A stretch of 15,017 bases of DNA from Clostridia bacterium (lineage in GTDB: Bacteria; Bacillota_A; Clostridia; Christensenellales; CAG-138). Positions 10,085-15,017 of the stretch are shown here, piece by piece (position 1 is the first letter of the stretch; each line of letters starts with the position of its first letter). The notes under the pieces were generated by a model. The model did not search any database. It was not told the DNA's origin and saw only the letters and a list, made by a program, of their open reading frames with translations. The stretch spans positions 1-15,017 of the forward strand of contig JAFZJT010000069.1 of NCBI GenBank assembly GCA_017553815.1. Reading direction: 5' to 3'. The translations under genes and the position numbers were made by a program.

Positions 10085-10750
10085 TCAGTCAACGAAGTTC
10101 TTTATAAAGCTGCGCCTGTGTATCTCGCACGGACCGTACTGCTTAATAGCGTCTATATGCTGCTTCGTGCCGTAGCCGACGTTCATTTCAAAACCGTACT
10201 CGGGATACTTTGCAGCCATCTCGACCATGAAGCGATCTCGTTCCACCTTGGCAATGATGCTTGCGGCGGCGATCGAGTAGCAAAGCGCATCGCCGTGGAT
10301 AAGCGGATGCTGTTCGGCATCGATATCGAGCCCCTTAACGGCATCCACGAACACGGTGCCGCAGGAAACGCCCTTATCAAGCATGGCTTCAAACGAGAGC
10401 TTGAAAGCACGCTTCGTTGCCTGAAGAATATTTATTTCATCGATGACATTTTCATCCACAAAAGCAACGCCGTATGCAAGCGCCTTCTCTGTGATAAGGC
10501 CATGGAGCAGTTCGAGCTTTTTCTTGCTGAGCTTTTTTGAATCGTTCACGCCATCTATCAGGCAGTTCGGCGGCATCATAACGCAGGCAGCAACGACCGG
10601 GCCTGCAAGCGGGCCTCTGCCCACTTCGTCCATACCCGCAACAGCAATGCATCTATTCCAAAACGGGCGCTCGTTTTGGCTCATGATAAGCAGACGCTCG
10701 GCTTCGGGAAGCTTTATTCTTGTTTTTCTTATTCTGGTTTCGTTTGCCAT
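10085..10750 (-). CDS. rnhB: Ribonuclease HII
   Basis: RNase HII cuts RNA in RNA/DNA hybrids and starts removal of ribonucleotides misincorporated in DNA. The 221-aa protein carries GMDEVGRGPLAGPVV with the catalytic pair D41/E42, NDSKKLS, FVDAVKGLD with D136, and GDALCYSIAAASIIAK with D154, completing the four-acid active site. The C-terminal GYGTKQHIDAIKQYGPCEIH is also standard. About 35 residues precede the core; an alternative ATG at 10684 (M23) exists, but neither start has a strong ribosome site. I kept the upstream ATG because it lies only 3 nt after the rbgA stop, consistent with a coupled operon. Confidence 0.95.
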   Translation of the reverse strand: MANETRIRKTRIKLPEAERLLIMSQNERPFWNRCIAVAGMDEVGRGPLAGPVVAACVMMPPNCLIDGVNDSKKLSKKKLELLHGLITEKALAYGVAFVDENVIDEINILQATKRAFKLSFEAMLDKGVSCGTVFVDAVKGLDIDAEQHPLIHGDALCYSIAAASIIAKVERDRFMVEMAAKYPEYGFEMNVGYGTKQHIDAIKQYGPCEIHRRSFIKNFVD

Positions 10751-10753
10751 GGC

Positions 10754-11659
10754 TTATTCTTCGGTGGGTTCTTTCGGTGCGGCGGCGGACGAATCGGCGG
10801 CACCGAAATCATCTCCCGGCTTTTCAAGCGAAACGTTTGCAATCTTTCCTCCCCTGTACTCATCGAGCACTATTCTTGCTGCGCGCTCGGTGTCAGGATG
10901 TCCGCCTGAGAGGATGAAGCCGCGGCTTCTGCAAACGCCTTCGAGCAGCTCATAGGGTATCTCGGCGTTCTTATCGAGCTTCTTGTATCTGCTTATCAGT
11001 TCATTCGAGCAAAACCGCATCAGATCGTAAAGCAAAAGCGATGCTATCTCCTCTATGTCGAGAACGTCGTCGCGAATCGAGCCAATATATGCAAGGTGCT
11101 TTGCAAGGGTCTCATTTTCAAGCTTGCCCCAGAGAAGGCCGGGAGTGTCGAGCAGCTCAAGATAATCGGAAACCTTTACCCACTGCTTGCTTCGGGTAAC
11201 GCCGGGGCGATCGCCGACCTGCGCCCTTGCAGCGCCGGCGATGCGGTTGATGATGGTCGATTTTCCAACGTTCGGAACGCCGATGACCATAGCTCTAAGC
11301 ACCTTCCTAATGCCCTTTTCTTTGTACTTTTCGATGATCGGTTTGCCCGCGCTCTCGATTATCGATATTGCGATCTTTTTCGCCGATTGCGAGGTGGAAA
11401 CAAGCTCGGCGGCGGTGATCCCCTGCGATTTAAACCGGGCGATCCAAGCTTTGTTTGCTTCTTTCGCGGAAAGATCGCTCTTATTCATGAAGACCACGCG
11501 GATCTTATTCTTGAAAAGACTCTCGAAATCCGGGTTGCGGCAAGCCATAGGACAGCGGGCATCCACCACTTCAACGACTATATCAACAAGCTTTATATTC
11601 TCTTCAAGCATTCTCCGAGCTTTCGTCATGTGGCCGGGATACCAGTTTATGGTTTGCAT
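10754..11659 (-). CDS. rbgA: 50S ribosome-assembly GTPase RbgA (YlqF)
   Basis: A circularly permuted GTPase (301 aa) that acts late in large-subunit assembly, on a 45S-like precursor in Bacillus. Motif order shows the permutation: the N-terminal WYPGHM with H10 (equivalent to the catalytic His of RbgA), then G4 NKSD at 59-62, then G1 GVPNVGKST at 127-135, G2 at T155 in PGVTRS, and G3 DTPG at 171-174. A helical C-terminal domain (EGVCRSRGFILSGGHPD) follows, then an Ala/Glu-rich tail. The ATG at 11659 has GGAGG six nt upstream. It lies downstream of rplS, separated by an intrinsic terminator-like hairpin, so expression probably depends on partial readthrough or on a promoter I did not identify. 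Confidence 0.96.
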   Translation of the reverse strand: MQTINWYPGHMTKARRMLEENIKLVDIVVEVVDARCPMACRNPDFESLFKNKIRVVFMNKSDLSAKEANKAWIARFKSQGITAAELVSTSQSAKKIAISIIESAGKPIIEKYKEKGIRKVLRAMVIGVPNVGKSTIINRIAGAARAQVGDRPGVTRSKQWVKVSDYLELLDTPGLLWGKLENETLAKHLAYIGSIRDDVLDIEEIASLLLYDLMRFCSNELISRYKKLDKNAEIPYELLEGVCRSRGFILSGGHPDTERAARIVLDEYRGGKIANVSLEKPGDDFGAADSSAAAPKEPTEE

Positions 11660-11690
11660 ATGTCCTCCGAAAAAGATTATTCCTGTTTAG

Positions 11691-11719
11691 AAAATGCCTC
11701 CCGATTAGGGGCGGGAGGC
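11691..11719 (-). terminator. Intrinsic terminator / attenuator after rplS
   Basis: Reading the minus strand, GCCTCCCG (11719-11712), an 8-nt loop and CGGGAGGC (11703-11696) form a GC-rich 8-bp stem, followed by ATTTTC. A second small hairpin, GGAGC-TAT-GCTCC (11723-11735), lies between it and the rplS stop. In this position it should lower transcription from the abundant rplS into rbgA-rnhB-yraN. Confidence 0.7.
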
Positions 11720-11743
11720 GATGGAGCTATGCTCCTTAAGCTC

Positions 11744-12097
11744 TTATTTGGTTACGATGCGCTCCTTGATCTTAGCGGCCTTACCGGTTCTCTCACGGAG
11801 GTAGTAAAGCTTGGCGCGGCGAACAACGCCGTGGCGCACAACTTCGATCCTGCCGATACGGGGGCTGTGATAAGGGAAGGTCCTCTCAACGCCGATGCCG
11901 TAGCTGATGCGGCGAACGGTGAAGCTCTTGCGGATGCCGCCGCCCTGCATCTTGATAACGATGCCCTCGAAGTTCTGGAGCCTCTCGCGGTTGCCTTCAA
12001 CGACCTTGACGAATACGCGAACGGTATCGCCGATCTCGAGCTTGGGGAGGTCTGTTCTAAGCTGCTCTTTTTCGAGCTCTCTGATGATGTCTGACAT
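11744..12097 (-). CDS. rplS: 50S ribosomal protein L19
   Basis: Ribosomal protein bL19 (117 aa), located at the 30S-50S interface. It is complete: [77 protein letters not shown] and [16 protein letters not shown] all match the family. The ATG at 12097 follows AAAGGAG with an 8-nt spacer; an earlier in-frame ATG at 12163 lies in the promoter/leader and is not used. In most Firmicutes rplS directly follows trmD. Here about 1.7 kb separates them, occupied by two genes for exported proteins, and rplS has its own promoter and leader. Confidence 0.97.
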   Translation of the reverse strand: MSDIIRELEKEQLRTDLPKLEIGDTVRVFVKVVEGNRERLQNFEGIVIKMQGGGIRKSFTVRRISYGIGVERTFPYHSPRIGRIEVVRHGVVRRAKLYYLRERTGKAAKIKERIVTK

Positions 12098-12105
12098 AGT
12101 TTTAA

Positions 12106-12180
12106 CTCCTTTTATACAGATGTTCTTAACCGACCTGCGGCCATTGGAACACCCAAATGCCATAAAAGTATAGCACAGCT
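12106..12180 (-). repeat. rplS 5' leader and -10 region, copy A of a direct repeat
   Basis: This segment holds the rplS -10, transcript start and leader down to the AAAAGGAG ribosome site. It is clearly related to 13686-13755. In plus-strand order the shared blocks are CTCCTTTTATACA (13 identical), then 15 of 18 bases ending CCGACCT, then CACCCAAATGCCATA (15 identical), then TATAGCACA (9 identical). Copy A has about 8 extra bases in the middle that can form a small GGCC/GGTC hairpin. Firmicutes are known to have an L19 leader RNA that autoregulates rplS; whether this is that family is not something I can confirm by eye. Confidence 0.8.
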
Positions 12181-12195
12181 TTAGTGGAAATTCAA
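12167..12195 (-). promoter_or_regulatory. rplS promoter
   Basis: On the minus strand a -35 TTGAAT (12195-12190), a 17-nt spacer and an extended -10 TGC-TATACT (-10 at 12172-12167) make a strong sigma-A-type promoter. The leader from the expected start to the rplS ATG is about 65 nt. A separate promoter makes rplS independent of trmD and of the intervening genes, which end in their own terminator just upstream. Confidence 0.78.
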
Positions 12196-12218
12196 GTCAA
12201 ATACTGCGCTCATACAGC

Positions 12219-12253
12219 AAAACCGAGCAAATAAATAATATATTTGCTCGGTT
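12219..12253 (-). terminator. Intrinsic terminator of the inserted gene pair
   Basis: A perfect 13-bp inverted repeat (12221-12233 with 12241-12253, 7-nt loop) lies 14 nt beyond the stop of the 282-aa membrane-protein gene. Reading the minus strand, the stem ends CGG followed by TTTTG. The plus strand also has GTTTTC after the stem. It isolates the inserted pair from the rplS promoter immediately downstream. Confidence 0.8.
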
Positions 12254-12267
12254 GTTTTCACTTTAGC

Positions 12268-13116
12268 TTATTCTGCGCACCGTTCTCTGTTTTTCTTTAC
12301 AAAAACTATCACGAACACAGCAGCGGCAGCGGCAATAACCGCCAAACCGACCGGCAATAATGCTCGGAGGGAGCCGGTCGGTTCAGCCTTCGCATCAAGC
12401 TGGGGCGCAAGCTCTATAAATCCCGAACCATAGAGTATCTCACCACTATCATTAAGCCGTTTGACTTCAAGCACCTTTTCAGCAAACTCTTTGTCTGTCG
12501 GAAGTTGATCGTAGCTTTTAACCTCACTATAAGCCTTGTGAAGATAAGAATTCTTATCGAGGGGAATGGTCATTACGCGCTCATCTCCATTAAATGAGAG
12601 GAAAAACAACAAGCCATTAAGTCCACTTGATATGATTACAGGGTAATCAGCTATGTTGTTTGCTTTAGCAAGCCTATTTATAGTGTTCATTGCATTGACA
12701 AAACCAAAGGCATTGCTGACACCAGCGTAGCAAAGCTCGCCATTCTCCTTCGATATATCGAAAAGCACCACGGGTCCATCAGCGTTGTCAAGCGAAAACA
12801 GCCATGCATCAATAGGTTTAGCATAGCGAAGCACTCCGTCAGGTTGAAGCTCGCTGCACTGGGACAACCGATACACCGCATCGCCGAGCTTGAGTGCATC
12901 GATCTCCGCCTCGGAAGCAAACCATCCGTCCTTGCCGAGATATCCCGCCGCAGGGTCCTTTAACAGCTCAAGGGAGAGCTTCACGCCAGTTCCCCGCGCA
13001 TATTCGAGCACATCATCGGGAACGCTCGAAGAATCGTTTCTCTGAATATCGGCAAAAACCGGAAGCATCAGCAGCGCCATAAGCGCCGAGCATAAAATCG
13101 CTATTGTCTTTCTCAT
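12268..13116 (-). CDS. Hypothetical exported, membrane-anchored protein
   Basis: I do not recognise this 282-aa protein. It begins with a typical signal peptide (MRKTIAILCSALMALLMLPVFA, likely cleaved near residue 22). An extracytoplasmic domain of about 225 residues follows, then one transmembrane helix (about 253-273: LLPVGLAVIAAAAAVFVIVF) and a short basic tail KKNRERCAE. This predicts a type I protein with its main domain outside the cell. The domain has no motif I can assign; it includes LGKDGWFASEAEIDALKLGD, DGPVVLFDISKENGELCYAG and SSGLNGLLFFLSFNGDERVM. The ATG at 13116 has AAGGAG upstream and follows the peptidase stop (13135) by 18 nt, so the two form one transcription unit with its own promoter and terminator. 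It could be a partner, substrate, inhibitor or anchor for the peptidase; that is inference from adjacency only. Confidence 0.8.
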   Translation of the reverse strand: MRKTIAILCSALMALLMLPVFADIQRNDSSSVPDDVLEYARGTGVKLSLELLKDPAAGYLGKDGWFASEAEIDALKLGDAVYRLSQCSELQPDGVLRYAKPIDAWLFSLDNADGPVVLFDISKENGELCYAGVSNAFGFVNAMNTINRLAKANNIADYPVIISSGLNGLLFFLSFNGDERVMTIPLDKNSYLHKAYSEVKSYDQLPTDKEFAEKVLEVKRLNDSGEILYGSGFIELAPQLDAKAEPTGSLRALLPVGLAVIAAAAAVFVIVFVKKNRERCAE

Positions 13117-13134
13117 ACTCTATTAACTCCTTGC

Positions 13135-13682
13135 TTATATATAAAAGTTGTACAAGGTTTCACCCCAATTCCAGCCGTTCGATGTATTGTTTTTAAACAG
13201 CGAATACTGCATCAGCTTCATTTTGCCATCTGACGGATCCATATAGCTTACGAACTGCATCAAATTCAACTCAAGATATCCCCTAAATTCCACAAGATGA
13301 GCGCCGCCAAGGAAAAAAACAATACAGCAAAGCCCGGTCTGCCATTCTGAATCGTAGCTTTTAAACCACTAAACGAAATCGGACCTGGATTGAAGCTCCA
13401 ATTGATACCCCAGTGATCGAGGCAAAGCTCAATTGAAGGCGCTGGCACAGGCAAGTCCAATATCTCGCCATTGAACAGAAATCTTGGAAATGCTGCTTGC
13501 TTAACATTAACACCCGTAATATATTTCACAGCACTTGTCAAGCATGCTGCCCAACACAAATATTCTCCCATCTGTCGCACCGCCGGAACATTAAGATATC
13601 CAGAGCTGGATGCAGCACTCGATTGAGGTGTTGCAACGAAAACGACCGCAAGCATAAAGACTATTGATAGGAAAAAGCAAAT
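13135..13682 (-). pseudogene. Secreted papain-like (C39/C70-type) cysteine peptidase, frameshifted
   Basis: The first reading frame (ATG at 13655, stop at 13266) gives 129 aa: a hydrophobic export segment ending near TPQSSAAS, then YLNVPAVRQMGEYLCWAACL, the papain-like oxyanion Gln and catalytic Cys pattern (Q-x5-C-W-A-A), and NGRPGFAVLF. In papain-like families this is followed by a catalytic His. Here that part lies in another frame after a T7 run (13313-13319): LGGAHLVEFRGYLELN (His), then SYMDPSDGKMK (Asp/Asn position), ending ETLYNFYI and TAA at 13137-13135. One extra T, or a -1 ribosomal slip on the U-run, rejoins them into a normal enzyme of about 180 aa. The 5' end is also odd. The Shine-Dalgarno AAAAGGAG (13693-13686) has no ATG, GTG or TTG in this frame within 25 nt, while the hydrophobic frame stays open back to an ATT at 13682. 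It is either decaying, or phase-variable/programmed, or it contains a sequencing error. Confidence 0.8.
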
Positions 13683-13685
13683 GAT

Positions 13686-13755
13686 CTCCTTTTATACATA
13701 TCTTCTTATCCGACCTTGAACCACCCAAATGCCATAGATTTCTTATAGCACAACT
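13686..13755 (-). repeat. Diverged copy B of the rplS leader, upstream of the inserted pair
   Basis: This segment aligns with 12106-12180 in four ordered blocks covering the -10, the start of the transcript, the AGGTCGG-n-TAAGAA core and the TGTATAAAAGGAG ribosome site. The middle is about 8 nt shorter than copy A. Similarity stops at the ribosome site on the gene side and at TTGTGC upstream. The two copies are in the same orientation and bracket the two inserted genes. Confidence 0.8.
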
Positions 13756-13770
13756 CAAGCATGATTGCAA
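13742..13770 (-). promoter_or_regulatory. Promoter of the inserted peptidase / membrane-protein pair
   Basis: On the minus strand, -35 TTGCAA (13770-13765), a 17-nt spacer and -10 TATAAG (13747-13742) preceded by TGC form an extended -10 promoter. The architecture is the same as that of rplS, although the -35 regions differ. A 9-bp inverted repeat, AACTCAAGC (13752-13760) and GCTTGAGTT (13779-13787), is centred on the -35 and could be an operator. Confidence 0.7.
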
Positions 13771-13808
13771 GCAAAAAAGCTTGAGTTTAGAAGTATTTTT
13801 GATATATT

Positions 13809-13827
13809 AACCGTAAAAACGGCGGTT
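13809..13827 (-). terminator. Weak hairpin after trmD
   Basis: Just past the trmD stop the minus strand reads AACCG, a 9-nt loop and CGGTT, then AATAT without a clear U-tract. A competing CCGT-AAAA-ACGG stem overlaps it. It may be a weak terminator or nothing; transcription from trmD may well continue into the inserted pair. Confidence 0.3.
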
Positions 13828-13834
13828 TGCACGC

Positions 13835-14575
13835 CTAATTCCGCACTTCAAAGCCCGACTGCCTTAAAAACTCGATATCCTTTTCACATAGACGGCTCGT
13901 TTTAAGAATATCGGGTCTGTTTTTAGCGGTGGTCAAAAGCGCCTGCTGACGCCGCCATTTCTCGATCTCGGCATGGTTGCCGTTCAAAAGCACCTCGGGA
14001 ACTTCCATTCCGCGAAAGCTCGCCGGACGCGTGTACTGCGGATATTCAAGCAGCCCGCTTCCCGAAAAGCTCTCTTCCTCGGCGGACTTGCCCGAGCCGA
14101 GAACGCCCGGGATGAAGCGTGAAAAGCAATCTATCAGCACCATCGCCGGCAGTTCGCCGCCGGTGAGTACGTAATCGCCGATGGAAATTTCATCATCCAT
14201 AAGGCTCATAACGCGCTCATCGATGCCCTCGTAATGCCCAGCAAGAATGATAAGTCGTTTCTCTTGTGCAAGATCCTTTGCAAGCTCTGTTGAAAGACGC
14301 TTCCCGCGCGGTCCCATATAGATACAGCGAGGCTTGGCTTCAGATAGAGCTGTTACTGCTTCAACGCAGTCGAATATGGGCTGGGCAAGCATCACCATGC
14401 CCGCGCCGCCGCCGTAGGGGTAGTCGTCGGTAATATGATGCTTGTTATTGGAATAGTCGCGGATATTATGGGTATGAAATTCAAGAATCCCCTTCTCCTC
14501 CGCCCTGCCGAGGATGCTCGAATGAATGGTTTCTCCGAACATCTCGGGGAATATCGTCAGAATATCAATCCTCAA
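13835..14575 (-). CDS. trmD: tRNA (guanine-37-N1)-methyltransferase
   Basis: TrmD (246 aa) methylates G37 next to the anticodon using S-adenosylmethionine and so prevents +1 frameshifting. It is a SPOUT (trefoil-knot) enzyme. Visible family segments are RIDILTIFPEMF at the N-terminus, DYPYGGGAGMVM, MGPRGKRL, LAGHYEGIDERV and ISIGDYVLTGGELPAMVLID around the SAM-binding knot, and the C-terminal YPQYTRPASFRGMEVPEVLLNGNH. I chose the TTG at 14575 because GGAGG lies 9 nt upstream and the encoded N-terminus is canonical; the in-frame ATG at 14644 would add residues unlike the family. The start overlaps the end of rimM by 11 nt, the usual coupled arrangement. Confidence 0.96.
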   Translation of the reverse strand: MRIDILTIFPEMFGETIHSSILGRAEEKGILEFHTHNIRDYSNNKHHITDDYPYGGGAGMVMLAQPIFDCVEAVTALSEAKPRCIYMGPRGKRLSTELAKDLAQEKRLIILAGHYEGIDERVMSLMDDEISIGDYVLTGGELPAMVLIDCFSRFIPGVLGSGKSAEEESFSGSGLLEYPQYTRPASFRGMEVPEVLLNGNHAEIEKWRRQQALLTTAKNRPDILKTSRLCEKDIEFLRQSGFEVRN

Positions 14576-15017
14576 AAAGACCCACCTCCGAAAGCACCTC
14601 GGTATTGAAAACGATAAGCTTATTTTCAACGTCCACCGAGTCAAGAAGCTTTTTCAGCGCGGGAACGGAGAGCTTTTGTTTGCCGCGAACCACGTACACG
14701 TCGTTTGCGTTCGTTTCGTAGACGTCCTCAACAAAGCCGAGCTCCGTTCCGTCGGACGAAACGACGCGGCAGCCGATAATATCGCGCACAAAATACGTTC
14801 CTTCCGGAAGCTTGACGGCATGGGCTCTGTCAACGCAAAGATATTTGTTTCTAAGCGCTTCCGCCTTCTCAACGGTATCGACACCATCTATCTTGGCGAT
14901 GGCGCTGTTCTCCCCTGCCGATTTTGCGGAAAGCACATTGACCTGTTCGTAGTTGCCATCCGAGATCTCGATAAATGCCTCTTTGAGCTTTTTGAAGCGC
15001 GAAGGGTCGTCAGTCAG
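14565..15017 (-). CDS. rimM: Ribosome maturation factor RimM (5' end beyond window)
   Basis: RimM assists 30S subunit assembly by binding ribosomal protein S19. About 150 C-terminal residues are visible, and the reading frame is open to the right edge (first codons LTDDPSRFKKLKEAFIE), so the N-terminus lies outside. The segments SAIAKIDGVDTVEKAEALRN and KYLCVDRAHAVKLPEGTYFV end the N-terminal beta-barrel. They are followed by the PRC-barrel part with DIIGCRVVSSDGTELGFVED, NANDVYVVR and VPALKKLLDSVDVENK. The stop at 14567-14565 overlaps the trmD start. A GTG or ATG inside the window is not needed as a start. Confidence 0.95.
   Translation of the reverse strand: MTDDPSRFKKLKEAFIEISDGNYEQVNVLSAKSAGENSAIAKIDGVDTVEKAEALRNKYLCVDRAHAVKLPEGTYFVRDIIGCRVVSSDGTELGFVEDVYETNANDVYVVRGKQKLSVPALKKLLDSVDVENKLIVFNTEVLSEVGLFED

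Noticed and set aside
9899..10540. A 213-codon plus-strand frame across yraN and rnhB
   Set aside because: It is antisense to both conserved genes and has no motif; a shadow frame.
11096..12094. A 332-codon plus-strand open frame across rbgA and rplS
   Set aside because: It is antisense to two well-supported genes, spans their intergenic terminator, and has no family resemblance; a shadow frame.
12219..13790. Insertion sequence or phage element carrying the inserted pair
   Set aside because: There is no transposase, integrase or terminal inverted repeat bounding the region; the only bracketing repeats are the two leader copies, which have a regulatory explanation.

Overview
The window looks like chromosomal DNA of an anaerobic, Gram-positive member of the Bacillota (Clostridia-like). 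The evidence is the Firmicutes gene orders pcrA-ligA and rimM-trmD-rplS-rbgA-rnhB-yraN, an oxygen-sensitive indolepyruvate:ferredoxin oxidoreductase typical of amino-acid-fermenting anaerobes, strong AAGGAGG ribosome binding sites, and several TTG starts. Coding density is high, with no tRNA, rRNA, CRISPR array or transposase. I cannot name the species.

Layout. (1) 1-611, minus: the 5' part of uvrB, running off the left edge. (2) 612-817: a divergent promoter region. (3) 818-9616, plus: a tight head-to-tail run of iorA, iorB, a MalY/PatB-type PLP enzyme, pcrA, ligA and an AIR-synthase/HypE-like protein. No gap exceeds about 20 nt, so this is probably one transcript. It joins an aromatic 2-oxoacid module to a DNA repair/replication module. 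(4) About 9649-9678: a convergent hairpin terminator that overlaps the last codons of yraN. (5) 9662-15017, minus (transcribed from the right edge leftwards): rimM (5' end off the window), trmD, a two-gene insert, rplS, rbgA, rnhB, yraN. This is the classic ribosome-maturation / tRNA-methylation cluster.

The unusual part is 12.2-13.8 kb. Between trmD and rplS, which are normally adjacent, lie two genes for exported proteins: a secreted papain-like (C39/C70-type) cysteine peptidase and a type I membrane protein with a signal peptide and a C-terminal anchor. The peptidase reading frame is broken at a T7 homopolymer just before its catalytic His. The His and Asp motifs continue in another frame up to 13135. 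The insert carries its own promoter and 5' leader, a recognisable diverged copy of the rplS promoter and leader. The two leader copies therefore sit as direct repeats on either side of the pair, the second serving rplS. The peptidase also has no normal start codon at the expected distance from its Shine-Dalgarno sequence. The module thus looks acquired and wired to a ribosomal-protein leader, and is now either decaying or controlled by frameshifting.

The remaining genes are conventional: nucleotide excision repair (UvrB), helicase and ligase (PcrA, LigA), RNase HII, 50S assembly (RbgA, L19), 30S maturation (RimM) and m1G37 tRNA methylation (TrmD).
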